From Candidatus Enterovibrio altilux (lineage in GTDB: Bacteria > Pseudomonadota > Gammaproteobacteria > Enterobacterales > Vibrionaceae), in assembly GCF_002381345.1 (NCBI RefSeq), contig NZ_CP020660.1, forward strand, positions 496,001 through 560,000: DNA of 64,000 nucleotides. Reading direction: 5' to 3'. Under the pieces are notes generated by a model that searched no databases, had not been told where the DNA came from, and was given only the letters and a program-made list of their open reading frames with translations. Both the position numbers and the translations under genes were made by a program. Below, piece by piece: positions 1 through 11,330 of the stretch (its first letter is position 1; every line of letters begins with the position of its first letter).

Positions 1-1
1 T

Positions 2-1828
2 GAGTTGCAGAAAGCCAGTTATAAAGTATCTGATCGAGAAGATCGCCCAACGTCTAGCAAGCCACCAGCACCTTTTATTACGTCAACGCTGCAACAAGCC
101 GCAAGTACTTATATAGGTTTTGGTGTAAAGAAAACCATGATGCTGGCACAACGTTTATATGAAGGTGGTTACATCACTTACATGCGCACTGACGCGACCA
201 ACTTGAGCCTAGAAGCGGTTGAAACAGCACGTCAGTTTATTAGCAATGAGTATGGCGATAAATATTTACCGTCAGCATCGATCAAATATAGTTCAAAAGG
301 CAATGCGCAAGAAGCGCACGAAGCGATTCGTCCTTCAAGCATTGATGTGAAAGCTGATGATCTGCAAGGTATGGATTCTAACGCACAACGTTTATATGAT
401 CTAATTTGGCGCCAGTTCATTGCGTGCCAAATGAAACCAGCTAAATATGATACTGGCACCATTACAGTGAAAGCAGGAAACTTTACGTTGAAAGCGAAGG
501 GTCGTACACTGCGCTTTGACGGTTGGAAGCGCATTCATCGCCCTATGGATAAGAATGAAGATACAACGTTACCGCACGTTGATATTGGTGCGTGGTTATC
601 GCTTGATAAGGTTGAACCTAAGCAACACTTTACTAAGCCACCTGCACGCTTTACTGAAGCTGCATTGGTTAAAGAACTTGAAAAACGCGGTATCGGTCGT
701 CCTTCCACGTATGCGTCTATCATTTCAACGATTCAAGAGCGTGGTTATGTGCGTATCCAACAGCGCCATTTTTATGCCGAGAAGATGGGCGAAATTGTAA
801 CTAGTTGTCTCAACCGTAGTTTTGCTGACTTAATGGACTATGACTTTACTGCACGCATGGAAGAGAATCTTGATCAAATTGCAATGGGTAGTAAAAATTG
901 GAAAATCGTACTGGATAATTTTTTCAAAGCCTTTAGTAATGACCTTACCAAGGCTGAATTAGATGAACTTGAAGGCGGCATGAAACCTAACAACATCGTA
1001 CTGACTGATATAGATTGTCCAACTTGTACTCGTAAAATGGGCATCCGTACCGCATCTACTGGCGTATTTTTAGGTTGCGCTGGTTATGTGTTGCCGCCTA
1101 ACAAGCGTTGCAAAACCACCATTAATCTAATGGATGAAGAAGGCATAGTACATGTATTAGCAGAAGACATTGAAACCGTCGCGTTACGAGCGAAGAAACG
1201 TTGTCAAATATGCAAAACCGCTATGGATGCTTACCTCATTGACAAAAATTGCAAATTGCATGTTTGTGGTAACAATCCAAGCTGTGATGGTTATATGGTT
1301 GAGAAGGGTGAATTCAATCTAAAAGGCCATGAGGGCCCTCTAGTTGAGTGTGACAAGTGTAGTTCTAATATGATCTTAAAAAGTGGACGTTTTGGTAAAT
1401 ATATGGATTGTATCGCTAAAACCTGTAAGAATACACGTAAAATTTTGAAAAACGGTGAGATTATGCCACCAAAAGAAGACCCTGTGCATTTTCCTGAGCT
1501 TCCTTGTGAAAACTCAGACTCATACTTCGTACTGCGTGATGGAGCATCTGGTTTGTTCTTAGCTGCAAGTAACTTCCCGAAGTCTAGAGAAACACGTGCA
1601 CCATTGGTTGAAGAATTAGCGTACTTTAAAGATCGCATACCAGGGAAGTATAAGTACCTCGCTGATGCACCTGCTCAAGACCCTGATGGTCGTAAAGCTG
1701 TGGTTCGCTTTAGCCGTAAAAGCAAAGAGAGTTATGTTCGTACCGAAGACGATGGTAAGCCATCAGGTTGGACTAGCTTATTGATTGATGGTCAATGGGA
1801 AGTCATAGACAAACGTAAAAAAAGATGA
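2..1828 (+). CDS. topA: DNA topoisomerase I, 3' part (partial at window start)
   Basis: Type IA topoisomerase that relaxes negative supercoils through a 5'-phosphotyrosine link. The reading frame is open to the left edge of the window, so about the first 260 residues of the roughly 865-residue family length are missing. The catalytic tyrosine lies in YITYMRTD (codon 179-181). The toroidal core follows, with the motif [10 protein letters not shown]. Three C-terminal cysteine clusters then appear: CPTC near 1016, CQIC near 1202 and CDKC near 1350. These are the zinc ribbons typical of enterobacterial and Vibrio TopA. The C-terminus ends in a basic KRKKR run. The gene appears intact to its stop, and a decayed IS begins about 60 bases later. 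Identification is secure; the upstream part cannot be judged. Confidence 0.97.
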   Translation, partial: ELQKASYKVSDREDRPTSSKPPAPFITSTLQQAASTYIGFGVKKTMMLAQRLYEGGYITYMRTDATNLSLEAVETARQFISNEYGDKYLPSASIKYSSKGNAQEAHEAIRPSSIDVKADDLQGMDSNAQRLYDLIWRQFIACQMKPAKYDTGTITVKAGNFTLKAKGRTLRFDGWKRIHRPMDKNEDTTLPHVDIGAWLSLDKVEPKQHFTKPPARFTEAALVKELEKRGIGRPSTYASIISTIQERGYVRIQQRHFYAEKMGEIVTSCLNRSFADLMDYDFTARMEENLDQIAMGSKNWKIVLDNFFKAFSNDLTKAELDELEGGMKPNNIVLTDIDCPTCTRKMGIRTASTGVFLGCAGYVLPPNKRCKTTINLMDEEGIVHVLAEDIETVALRAKKRCQICKTAMDAYLIDKNCKLHVCGNNPSCDGYMVEKGEFNLKGHEGPLVECDKCSSNMILKSGRFGKYMDCIAKTCKNTRKILKNGEIMPPKEDPVHFPELPCENSDSYFVLRDGASGLFLAASNFPKSRETRAPLVEELAYFKDRIPGKYKYLADAPAQDPDGRKAVVRFSRKSKESYVRTEDDGKPSGWTSLLIDGQWEVIDKRKKR

Positions 1829-1890
1829 ACTACATACCAAAATTAAAATTTGATTCTTTGTGAAAATTCTTGACTGCACAAAATTTTAAT

Positions 1891-2908
1891 GGTTTTGCTT
1901 TCTAATTTAAATTTAGATAATAAATCCTAACATGATGAGCTATTAAACGAACACTTTCGTTTTAGGTATGCTGAGCCATGTCAGTTTACTTAACGCTCTT
2001 ATCATGGTGAAGATTTTATTAATTTGTACATTATAATCTATTAAGCTTAATGTTCTTCCGAGTAGTTTTTTGACTCGAAACAGTGCCGTTTTTGATAAAG
2101 AGTCTTTATGGTAATCACACTTTATTTTTTAATTTTTTAAACCATATAATGACTTGTAGCTAAGCACTAAATTATAAAAATAATTTTTTCCCCAAAAGTG
2201 CTCCTTTTCTTAGTGCGATGAAAGGAACCCTCGTTTAATACGAACGGTTTCGCAATATTATCTGGTATCGTAAGCACCATCGACCCATATTTAATTGATT
2301 TTTTAAAAGGTCTGTTTGAGCAAGTTAAGTTGCACTTCACTCAGCAGTAATCATTTCATACGTATCTCTATCTACCGCTAAATGTAACTTATGTCAGACT
2401 GCCATTTTCCATGAATACCTTACTTTTTTACTTTCCATTCTCCTTCACCGTGGACTTTGAGCGCTTGAAAATTAAGGGCTCAGTGCTGGATGGTTCCTTT
2501 ATTCTTCGTCCTGAACGTAACGTTAACCACTTTGACTCGCTTACTTATGCAAGGATAGTGAGGGCATGATAACGGCGGTTAAGCAAGTTTGACAGCAGAA
2601 TTAATGAATCCTTACAGACCTCTCAATGGTATTCAAAATACGCATTTAACCATTAGAACTGTCGTAATAATTCAGTCGCTAAATAAACTCGGTCTCCCAT
2701 GATTACAATGCTTGTTTGATGCCATAGCTAAATAGCTTCTGCATCAATCCATAATCTTAATGAACCGCGATTGATTAAAGCTTGATTATACTGCTTCCAG
2801 TTAGTTATTTTATAATAAAACTTATGCATAGACCTGAATATTTAAGTGAGCCTAGCTGTTTAGAGCATTGATTGCAAATTGAGCTCCACGATTTAGGAAA
2901 TAAAACCA
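1891..2908 (-). mobile_element. IS5-family (IS903-group) element, decayed, near full length
   Basis: The right end (ggttttgctttctaattt) starts at 1891 and the left end finishes at 2908. Between them runs a minus-strand transposase frame with many stops and a deletion of about 20 bases near 2340. Just outside the left end, 2909-2921 reads agttaccataaac. This is an internal transposase site and marks the chimeric junction described in the findings. Confidence 0.85.
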
Positions 2909-2971
2909 GTTACCATAAACAAAAAAGCCAATGGATCTTTATTAACTCTTTTAATTAGATAAGCTTTATGT

Positions 2972-5137
2972 TTATTTCGCAGCTATTGCATCTACATCAT
3001 CAACTTGTTTTGCTTGAATTGCAGTCAGCGCCACTGTGTAAACGATATCTTCTACCAGTGCGCCACGAGACAAGTCATTAACAGGCTTACGCATGCCCTG
3101 GAGCATAGGACCGATAGAAACCAAATCAGCAGAGCGTTGTACTGCTTTGTACGTGGTATTACCAGTGTTTAGATCAGGAAAAATAAAGACAGTAGCTTTA
3201 CCAGCAACGGGCGAGTTTGGCGCTTTAGATGCTGCAACGTTCTCCATGATTGCTGCATCATACTGAAGTGGCCCATCAATCATGAGATCCGGACGTTTTG
3301 CTTGCGCAATTTTAGTTGCTTCACGTACTTTATCAACGTCTGCACCCTTGCCTGATTCACCAGTAGAATATGAGATCATTGCAACACGAGGTTCAATACC
3401 AAATGCCGCTGCTGAATCAGCAGACTGAATAGCAATTTCAGCAAGTTGTTCAGCGGTAGGATCTGGGTTGATTGCACAATCACCGTATACGAGAACTTGG
3501 TCAGGCAAAAGCATGAAAAAGATTGAAGATACGATAGACGTATTAGGCGCTGTTTTGATAATTTGAAACGGTGGTATAATCGTGTTTGCTGTAGTGTGAA
3601 CTGCACCAGAGACCAGACCGTCAACTTCACCAGCTTCTAGCATCATTGTACCAAGGAAGACTGAATCTTGTAGTTTTTCACGAGCTACAACTTCGGTCAT
3701 ACCTTTAGAACCACGTAGTTCAACCAAACGAGCCACGTAGTTTTCACGTACTTCCTCTGAGTCTATGATGGTGACACCTGCCCCCAACTCAACACCTTGT
3801 TGCACTGCAATACGATGAATTTCATCTGGGTTACCCAGAAGCACACATTCAGCAATTTTACGTTCAGCACAAATAATTGCTGCTTTCACTGTACGTGGCT
3901 CGTCACCTTCAGGTAAAACGATACGTTTAGCAGATTTACGAGCATACTCGGTGAGTTGATAACGAAAAGCAGGAGGGCTTAGACGACGTGCACGGACAGA
4001 ACCTTCAGAAAGAGATTCAATCCAATTACCGTCGATATGGCTTGCAACATGCTCGTTAACAAACTCAACACGTTCTTTGTCATTTGCAGGTACTTCTAAG
4101 CTGAAGCTCTGAAGGTGCAGGGATGTCTGCCATGTGTTACTTTTGATCACGAATACTGGCAGGCCAGATTTAAACGCTTGCGCACAGAGACTTTGAAGTT
4201 GTTCAGGTATACTGTAACCGCCAGTCAACAGCAAAGCACCGATTTCTAGACCATTCATTGCAGCAAGGCATGCAGCAACAATAACGTCAGGACGGTCTGC
4301 TGAAGTGACTAGCAGTGAACCAGAACGGAAATACTCAACCATGTTTGGAATAGAATGTGCACAGAAGGTGATGCTTTTAATTCTACGTGTATTGACTTCA
4401 CCCACGTTAACAATTTTAGCATTCAAGTGCGCAGCCAAATCGCTTGCACGTGTTGCAATCAGATCAATACTCCAAGGTACACAACCAAGAATGCGGATTG
4501 GGCTAGAGTTAAAGATCTCCATCACTTCTACATTGGTCGATTTCGCTATATTGAATTCATCAAAAATATCTGACAGATCTGGACTAGCACGACCTTGCTC
4601 GTCGACAGGGGCGTTGTGTTTGTTGATAATCAAACCCGCAATATTCTTGTTTTTCGAACCACCAAAGTTAGATACTGCAACCTCAATACGCTCACGAAGT
4701 TGCGAGAGATTATCAGTGCCTGGTCTCGCAACGAATACAATCTCAGCATCCAATGTCTTTGCGATTTCAAAATTTACTTGGTTAGCAAACGGGTAGTTAC
4801 GCGTCGTAACAAGACCTTCAATTAGTGCCACTTCTGCTTCAATAGTTGCTTCTTGGTAACGTGCTATAATTTTTTCCATCAACACATCATTTTGGTCAGT
4901 CCGTATAAGCTTTTCAGCTTTTACCATGCTAAGTGATGCTGCCACTTTCATGTTGCTGTTTGCTTCGAGAATGGCCGATGTTAGGTCAGGCTGATCAATA
5001 CCATTACGAGATTGTGAAATGGGCTTGAAAAACGATACGCGAATGCCTTTACGTTCCATCGCACGCAATACGCCTAGGCTGACGCTTGTCAGACCTACAC
5101 CAGCACCGATTGGAATGAGCATGATAGTACGGGGCAC
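2972..5137 (-). CDS. pta: Phosphate acetyltransferase
   Basis: Converts acetyl-CoA and phosphate to acetyl phosphate and CoA, the first step of overflow acetate formation, and reversibly supports acetate use. The 721 residues match the long enterobacterial form. It has an N-terminal P-loop-like domain (opening [15 protein letters not shown]), a middle DRTGG-type domain, and a C-terminal catalytic domain from about residue 390 ([35 protein letters not shown]). The start is GTG at 5137, preceded by AGAGGA at good spacing; the start aligns with that of E. coli Pta. It lies 153 bases downstream of ackA in the same direction, the usual ackA-pta operon order. A hairpin lies in the gap. The gene appears intact. 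Confidence 0.97.
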   Translation of the reverse strand: MPRTIMLIPIGAGVGLTSVSLGVLRAMERKGIRVSFFKPISQSRNGIDQPDLTSAILEANSNMKVAASLSMVKAEKLIRTDQNDVLMEKIIARYQEATIEAEVALIEGLVTTRNYPFANQVNFEIAKTLDAEIVFVARPGTDNLSQLRERIEVAVSNFGGSKNKNIAGLIINKHNAPVDEQGRASPDLSDIFDEFNIAKSTNVEVMEIFNSSPIRILGCVPWSIDLIATRASDLAAHLNAKIVNVGEVNTRRIKSITFCAHSIPNMVEYFRSGSLLVTSADRPDVIVAACLAAMNGLEIGALLLTGGYSIPEQLQSLCAQAFKSGLPVFVIKSNTWQTSLHLQSFSLEVPANDKERVEFVNEHVASHIDGNWIESLSEGSVRARRLSPPAFRYQLTEYARKSAKRIVLPEGDEPRTVKAAIICAERKIAECVLLGNPDEIHRIAVQQGVELGAGVTIIDSEEVRENYVARLVELRGSKGMTEVVAREKLQDSVFLGTMMLEAGEVDGLVSGAVHTTANTIIPPFQIIKTAPNTSIVSSIFFMLLPDQVLVYGDCAINPDPTAEQLAEIAIQSADSAAAFGIEPRVAMISYSTGESGKGADVDKVREATKIAQAKRPDLMIDGPLQYDAAIMENVAASKAPNSPVAGKATVFIFPDLNTGNTTYKAVQRSADLVSIGPMLQGMRKPVNDLSRGALVEDIVYTVALTAIQAKQVDDVDAIAAK

Positions 5138-5173
5138 AGTTGATTCCTCTTTACTATTTCAGGATCAAAACTC

Positions 5174-5187
5174 GCCTGCTTGCAGGC
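5174..5187. other. Hairpin in the ackA-pta gap
   Basis: GCCTGCTTGCAGGC is a perfect 6-base stem with a two-base loop, about 37 bases upstream of the pta start. On the minus strand it is followed only by GAGTTTT, so it could be a weak attenuator or a processing site rather than a full terminator. Its function is not known. Confidence 0.4.
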
Positions 5188-5290
5188 TTTGTTATTATAT
5201 TGAGTGTGGCAGAAGACTATAACATATTTCAATTCTGCAGAACTGAAACAATTGATTTCATGAGTCAATCGTAATACCTTGTGATAAGCA

Positions 5291-6487
5291 TTAAAGTTCA
5301 GCGAGACGCGCTGTGTCTTGTGCTATAATTAGTTCTTCATTAGTAGATATAACCATCACAGGAATACGGCTGCTAACAGCGGTTATAACTCCTTCGTTGC
5401 CGAAGCGTGCTCTTAGGTTACGTTCTTGATCAACTTCAACGCCCAAAAGGCCAAGACGATTAAGGACTAGTGCACGGATTGGACCTGAATTCTCTCCAAT
5501 ACCACCAGTGAATACGATCGCATCCAGACGACTGTCAAGACATGCAGTGTAACCAGCAACATATTTAGCAAGACGGTGACAAAAAATATTCATCGCACGT
5601 GTTGCCTCTTTTTTTTGACCGTAGTTATCTTCAATGAAACGGCAATCAGATGTCACTTCAGTCAGACCCGCTAGACCAGACTCTTTAGTCAACATATTAT
5701 TGATTTGCTCAATGCTGTAGCCTAGAGTTTCATGTAGATGAAAAATGATTGCAGGATCAAGATCACCAGAACGTGTACCCATTACAAGACCTTCAAGAGG
5801 AGTCATACCCATTGAAGTATCTACAGATTGACCGTTTTTAATTGCACATATAGATGCACCATTACCTAGGTGACAATTAATAATGTTTAACTCTTCCACT
5901 GACTTACCAAGCAGCGAAGCAGTTTTTCGTGCGATAAAAAGATGAGAAGTACCGTGCATACCATACCGACGAATACCGTTCTCTTTATAAAGTTTGTATG
6001 GTAGTGCATACAAATACGCTTCTTCTGGCATAGTCTGATGGAAAGCAGTGTCGAATACTGCAACGTTTTTTAGACCAGGAAACGCGGTTTTTGCTGCTCC
6101 AATACCAATAAGATGCGCTGGATTATGAAGAGGTGCAAAAATAGACGCATCCTGAATGCCTTTCAATACGTTTTCACAGATAAGCGCTGAGGCAGTGAAT
6201 TGTTCACCACCATGAACCACACGGTGGCCGATGGCTCCCAGACCTCCTGCAAGTTCAGGGTTTGAGGCCAGAATGGTGTTAACAATGAAGCTCAGAGCTT
6301 CTTTGTGTGCAGCTCCTGCACCCAATTTAGCATCATGTTTACCGTTCAATTTCCACTTAATCCGAGCTTCTGGTAGTTGCAGGCATTCTGCAATACCAGT
6401 CAAGTGTTTATCACCTGTTTGAGCGTCAACTATAGCGAATTTCAGTGATGAACTGCCGCAATTAAGAACAAGAACCAGCTTAGACAT
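5291..6487 (-). CDS. ackA: Acetate kinase
   Basis: Transfers phosphate between acetyl phosphate and ADP, producing ATP and acetate; works with Pta. The 398 residues match the usual family length of about 400. Visible signatures are the N-terminal [12 protein letters not shown], the active-site region GHRVVHGGE, the phosphate-binding [11 protein letters not shown], and the adenosine-binding FTGGIGENS near the C-terminus. It starts at ATG 6487 with AAAGGT upstream. It is transcribed toward pta and divergently from yfbV, as in enterobacteria and Vibrio, but here the divergent spacer has grown to about 1.4 kb by insertion of an IS630 remnant. Confidence 0.97.
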   Translation of the reverse strand: MSKLVLVLNCGSSSLKFAIVDAQTGDKHLTGIAECLQLPEARIKWKLNGKHDAKLGAGAAHKEALSFIVNTILASNPELAGGLGAIGHRVVHGGEQFTASALICENVLKGIQDASIFAPLHNPAHLIGIGAAKTAFPGLKNVAVFDTAFHQTMPEEAYLYALPYKLYKENGIRRYGMHGTSHLFIARKTASLLGKSVEELNIINCHLGNGASICAIKNGQSVDTSMGMTPLEGLVMGTRSGDLDPAIIFHLHETLGYSIEQINNMLTKESGLAGLTEVTSDCRFIEDNYGQKKEATRAMNIFCHRLAKYVAGYTACLDSRLDAIVFTGGIGENSGPIRALVLNRLGLLGVEVDQERNLRARFGNEGVITAVSSRIPVMVISTNEELIIAQDTARLAEL

Positions 6488-6609
6488 TTGGTACGACCTT
6501 TTGTGTAAAGAAGAAAGTGTTAATTTATGAAAAATAAATAATTGATAAAGATAACACTAACTCATATCTTCAGTAATACGCAAACATTAGAAATATGTAC
6601 AATTCACTT

Positions 6610-7300
6610 AGATACGAAGGCTTAATTCCCTGAAATGAATCATTTATTTAAGACGTCATATAACGCCTGAAATTTCTGGGAGAGCCACCGTGAAAAATCA
6701 TTTCATAGCTTCTTTGAAATAATCTTTACCTTTTAAATAAACGTTGTTTCTTAATTCTTCGCGCATAACTTTTCATAACCACTTTATTTGATTGAGATTT
6801 AGTTTATCAAGAAGAAGATAATGATACTCAATATTAAATGTAATACTGTGTTTTGCTTAAGTTAGTTTGGTGATATCCCGCTTCACCGAAAACAATGTGG
6901 AGTTGATCAGTTAATTGACCAGTCTCTCTCAGTTTACTAAAAAAATAATATTTCGCTATTTATTGGCTAATACTCGCTGCCCACGGTACCCACAATATTG
7001 AAAAAATTTATGGCGCCGATAACATTAGAATGACTATGGCTACTCATTGTTTCGAGGACTGTATTCTGCGATATATTTATCCATTCATGCGTTATTTTAG
7101 TGGCTTGTATTTAACAAGCGGCATTAATGAATGAAATAAATGCATCATAGCAGCGAATACAATTTTTTTGTTTTGCGTCATTAAATTTGTGTGTAACACC
7201 TTGCAGATCTTATAGATGAACGCATTATAATGAAGCAACTTCTTCATTCTTTATACCATGCCTTTCACTTTCAAGCAGCTCATCAATATAGACAACAATT
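6610..7300 (-). mobile_element. IS630-family element, decayed
   Basis: Read on the minus strand and allowing stops and frameshifts, pieces of an IS630 transposase can be followed. There is a block like 'NVIGAINFFN' near 7000-7050, then 'LNQIKWL' and 'KVMREELRNNVY' near 6750-6790, and finally the 'FFTVALPEISGV' C-terminal block near 6660-6690. It occupies the ackA-yfbV divergent spacer. The upstream limit is uncertain and no ORF survives. Confidence 0.6.
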
Positions 7301-7480
7301 TGAAAAATTGAGTGGTACATAAACTCGCTGTAGTTCTCAATGAGAGTATTTGTCTTGGCAGTGGCAAGGTAGCTGTTTGAACTACCATGATTTAAGTATC
7401 AGTTTTTCAGACTGGCTGCAATCTTTGAGAGGACATAGAATTTGAGACATCATGGTTGTATTTCAACCTTCGAATGTGAT

Positions 7481-7556
7481 GTTGTTTCTTGATCCGAGTT
7501 CAGATAATGGATCATGTGGGGATTTGCTATCTGAACTCAAATTAGGAAATAAAGCC
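7481..7556. repeat. Miniature palindrome of two IS right ends
   Basis: About 30 bases of the IS903-group right end (gttgtttcttgatccgagtt) are followed almost at once by the same end inverted (ctgaactcaaattaggaaat). The result is a 76-base imperfect palindrome with no transposase. It could be an internal-deletion derivative. Confidence 0.65.
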
Positions 7557-7887
7557 CCAAGCATCTGCAATTATTACTGATATAGATACATTTTTCATCG
7601 GTTCCTAATACACAGACGCAAAACACCAGACAGATCCATTTTTAATATATTATTATTAATAATTTTTCATGTAACCGCTCATTCATATAATATTTTTATC
7701 ATTGCAAAAGCAGCAAATTAGAGCAACAATTAGTTTGAGTTAGCATAAAATAGTGATGCCTGTAGCAGATACACACAAATTTATGAGCTATTGTTGATTT
7801 ACGTTAATATTAATAGACTTTATTTGTAGATTTGTAGCAGGGTTTTAATTGACGAACCAATAAAATTATTTGGGGAGTATGCACCGT

Positions 7888-8343
7888 ATGAATAAAAAAT
7901 CTATTTGAAATATTTTTCGTGATGGTCAAAAATACATGATAAAATGGGCTATGCGAAAAGAATTGATACCACTGTTTCCCGAAAATAAAGTGATTCATGC
8001 AATCAAATTCGCAGTAAAAGTGATACCTGTGATAGCTGTGGCCAGCATTTTAATGCAAATGGCATTTAATAATTACTCAGGATTACCTCAAGCCATGACC
8101 ATAGCGCTATTTGCACTAAGTATACCGCTCCAGGGAATCTGGTGGTTAGGAATACGTCGCGATACTTTACTTCCTCCAACATTGATTAGTTGGTATCGTG
8201 AGCTGCACAAGAACATTATGAGCAAAGGAGAAGCAATTCAACCCATAAGAAGTCGTTCCCGTTATCAGGAACTCGCAAAAATTCTCAATTATGCGTTCAA
8301 GCAACTAGATAAATCATCTTTGGAATACTTGTTCAGGACATAA
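7888..8343 (+). pseudogene. yfbV: YfbV (UPF0208) membrane protein with an early in-frame TGA
   Basis: YfbV is a small inner-membrane protein; in E. coli it takes part in insulating the Ter macrodomain. The body from 7936 matches the family: two hydrophobic segments (about [13 protein letters not shown] and [16 protein letters not shown]), then [12 protein letters not shown] and the C-terminal [13 protein letters not shown]. The true start appears to be ATG 7888, with TGGGGAG at 7871-7877. Six codons later an in-frame TGA (7906-7908) interrupts the frame. The frame beyond it still reads family-like residues (FRDGQKYM), so the stop is recent. Translation might restart at ATG 7936, giving a 135-residue protein without the first 16 residues, but no good ribosome site is seen there. 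The position, divergent from ackA, is the conserved one. Confidence 0.8.
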
Positions 8344-8357
8344 CGGCGCTTTAAAGA

Positions 8358-8505
8358 GGCTTTGTTTCTTAAATCAAAAAAATAAATTATCAATCTACGC
8401 TTTAAGCAACTAGGTTTACTTAAATATAGGTTTATGAACAACAACCAATTACAAGCAATATAATTCAGCTTTAATCAATCGTAACTCACTAACATTTTTA
8501 AGTAA
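8358..8505 (+). mobile_element. IS5-family left-end fragment
   Basis: ggctttgtttcttaaatc at 8358 begins the left end; about 150 bases of the 5' transposase region follow, ending near 8505. The remainder of this copy is gone. Confidence 0.75.
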
Positions 8506-8529
8506 TAAAATTTGGTTGATTAATTTACG

Positions 8530-9765
8530 CTCTAATAGTAAATGCCAACATGATTTACTATTAGACGATCACTTGAATTTTAAGCTCACCTAACTCCAGC
8601 ATCTTATGTAACGCTTGTATCATGACGTAAGAGTCGCTAGTCTGGAAATTATGATCCATTAGGTTCAATATCCCTAACAGTAGTGTTTTGACCCGAAACA
8701 TGGCTGCCTCTGATAGGGAACAACTATGGCAATCGATTGTATTTTCTAAATCAGAGAACTAAATTTTCAATCAATACTCTAAAGAGCTAAACTCACTGAA
8801 GTATTCAAGTCTATGAGCAAACTTTGCTACAAAAAATAACTAAACAGGAATCAGTATAATCAAGCTTTAATCAATCGTGTCTCACTGATATTATGGATTG
8901 ATAAAAAACTATTCAGCTATGATATCAAGCTAAGTAGCTAATCATAGGAGATTTCGTTTACCCAGCGGCTTAGCCATTACAATGGTCCTCATGGTTAAAC
9001 GCGTATTTTCAATGACATTGCGAGGTCTGTAGAGATTCATTAATCCTCTTTATAAATTTGCTCAGCTGCCATTGTCATACCCTCATTATTTGTGCATTAG
9101 TAAGCGATCTAAAACGGTTAACGTCAGGTTCAAGATGAAAAATAAGGGAGCCATCCAGCACTTAGCCATTTCTGCTACGGGGCCAGAATCTACGGTGAAA
9201 GCGAATGGTACGTAAAAAAGCATGGCACTGATGGAAAACAGCGAGTATGGCGCAAGTTACATTTAACGGCAGATATAAAGGTACATACAACCATTGCTGA
9301 TGAATTAAGTACATCAAATATGGCTGACTGTAAAGTGCCACCTAACTTGCTCAAATAGACTCACCAAAAGTCAATGAGATATTAGCCGATGGTACTTACG
9401 ATACCGTTTGTATTAAACAAGCGGTTCCACTCATCCCGCCAAGAAAAGAAGCAACTTTTATTGAACGAAGTCATCCACGTAATTTAGCGGTCAGTTATCA
9501 GGAGTTACATAGTTCCAATCAGCATAGAACAACGAGGCATAATCACCATAAACCTTCCCTATCAGAGACGACAATGTTTCAAATCAAAAAACTACTAGGC
9601 GGGACATTGAGCTTAAGAGATCATAATGCTCAGATTAGCAAAACGTGCACCATGATAAAAGCTTCAAATAAGATGGCCAAGCTAGGTATACCTAAAATAG
9701 AAGCGATTGTTTAATAGTGAATCATGTTCGGATTTACTCTCTGAACGCACATTGGAAACCAAAGC
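8530..9765 (+). mobile_element. Chimeric IS5-family unit: inverted right-end fragment plus full-length copy
   Basis: 8530-8735 is the 3' end of the transposase in reverse orientation, ending in ctatggcaatcg. At about 8736 it joins the left end of a complete plus-strand copy that runs to about 9765. The plus copy has many stops and indels. Near its 3' end, 'KKLLGGTLSLRDHNAQISKT' is still legible, which identifies an IS903-group transposase. Confidence 0.8.
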
Positions 9766-10069
9766 TATTAATATAATACAATTTTTATCTCACCAGTATG
9801 ATAGGGAGTATTATTGATAAAGAGATTACTTAGACATCTCTTCGTTGATGAACGGTCCTATAGACGGAAACCCGCTGCTGAGAACTATATTTTGTAAGAA
9901 GTCAATTGATGTATTAATGCTTCTCTAGGATTCCCTCAGTCTAGTACCCCAATGACTATTAATTGTGGCTTTACATATTTCTGCGTCGCTTTTTCTGTGA
10001 TGTCTGATCATCTAGACCTGAAATTCCAGACTATAATACCTATATGGTAGAACATTTATCCAAATAGTT
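9766..10069. other. Non-coding stretch between IS debris and an unrecognised ORF
   Basis: No ORF, RNA gene or IS match was recognised. It may include the lost 5' part of the frame at 10070, because open stretches without homology that I can name run into it. Confidence 0.4.
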
Positions 10070-10516
10070 ATGCAGCCCCAGATCCAGGATGTTATCATAC
10101 GCAATTGTCACCCTATTGGCTGCCAAGTTGCTGCTAATACCCAGATTAAAAAAGCAACATTACTAATAACACAGCAGCCACATGCATTTACGAAACATTT
10201 TTTCAAACAAGTGCTTATATTTGGTGCTTCCTCAGAGTGTGGACTCACATATCGCATTGTCCTAATGTTTGGTCCAATCAGCGTGTCGTATAAGCGTGAT
10301 TCATTCGAAAAAGACTTCGATAGTGCAGATTGGTGTAATAATGTGTTTATAAAACTTGAAGCAAAACAGCAAAGTTTAATCACAGCAGATATTCTAGGTG
10401 ATGCATTTGCGGATGACACTAAACAACATATTGCCGTGACAGTCAAAACTCAGTTTAGTGGAAACGTTGATACGCTTGTGTATTCGCTGGCCATAGGAAT
10501 TCGACTAAAGCCATAA
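10070..10516 (+). CDS. Unrecognised protein, possible remnant of an outer-membrane barrel
   Basis: A 148-residue frame that I do not recognise. The C-terminal half has alternating hydrophobic and polar residues (HIAVTVKTQFSG, DTLVYSLAIGIRLKP) like the last strands of a beta-barrel, but the N-terminus has no signal peptide. It may be the tail of a longer gene whose beginning has decayed. It lies between two IS blocks and has no ribosome site that I trust. A competing minus-strand frame covers the same bases, so coding status is uncertain. Confidence 0.35.
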   Translation: MQPQIQDVIIRNCHPIGCQVAANTQIKKATLLITQQPHAFTKHFFKQVLIFGASSECGLTYRIVLMFGPISVSYKRDSFEKDFDSADWCNNVFIKLEAKQQSLITADILGDAFADDTKQHIAVTVKTQFSGNVDTLVYSLAIGIRLKP

Positions 10517-10738
10517 ACTGGTGATGTTTAGCGTTCATCCATCAAACCTATTGGCAAAGCCTTGACGGAGTATTCCCTTCACTGAGAGAATAAATCGCTT
10601 GAAACATTAATGTTGTTTCTCGCCTCTGAGCAAGAGATCAATGATACGATCAAAGTAATCGGTGGCAATGATTGGTTCAGTTGGATACCGTTTCTCTTTG
10701 ATCAAAAATTTTTCAGCAAAGGTTGCTAGATAATATCA

Positions 10739-11070
10739 TGTCATATATTGATCCAGAGTATACACATGACATTTATCATCACGGTACCCTAGGGCGAACT
10801 AAAGCACACTTACACCAAACGTGAAGTGCCATTAAGACACTTCTAATTCCTTTAGGTGGACACGCTGATGTTGCTGTCTGTAAGGTACTAGTAGTAAAAG
10901 CCAGTATGTATATTCCAGGCTTAGCCTTGTATCTGTTGATGCTGTATAAAGAAATGAAAGCACAAGGTTTACATGAACAATGGATTGAGCAAATGAACCG
11001 CCTATTCTATGAAAAACTGCAAAACAGAAACGACCGAGATGCAGAAAGCATCATTCGTCTTGATGACTGA
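10739..11070 (+). pseudogene. Remnant of an unrecognised gene
   Basis: Reading from ATG 10739, a frame of 27 codons (MSYIDPEYTHDIYHH...) meets a stop and then continues open to TGA 11068. It includes LIPLGGHADVAVCKVLVVKA, YIPGLALYLLMLYKEMKAQG and NRNDRDAESIIRLDD. The composition looks like a real soluble or membrane-associated protein rather than noise. A further open piece with NDWFSWIPFLFDQKFF lies near 10660-10720. I cannot name the family. The pieces suggest a single gene broken by at least one nonsense mutation. Confidence 0.45.
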
Positions 11071-11330
11071 TAATTACGACCAAATGTTCAACACATAGTA
11101 ACAAACGCATTATCATTGTTAACATCGAAAAATTTTACAGCTAAATGGCTTTGACGTTGATAACGTAGACTACACTATACCCATAAATATAGGTGAAATA
11201 CAAGCGCTGCAACCTTAATTAATCTGAACTACGCATAAAAATGAATTTAAATGCTAAAGTCACAATTTAATTGTTTAGGAAAAACGATTGACATGACTAA
11301 TCATATATATGTATTTAAAAATCTTACATA

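Noticed and set aside
4305-4796. 163-residue plus-strand ORF inside pta
   Set aside because: It is antisense to the conserved pta gene and has no recognisable protein features.
7906-7908. TGA in yfbV as selenocysteine or a recoded stop
   Set aside because: YfbV is not a selenoprotein, no hairpin element is evident, and normal genes in the window use TGA as a true stop (for example topA and the DUF4114 gene).
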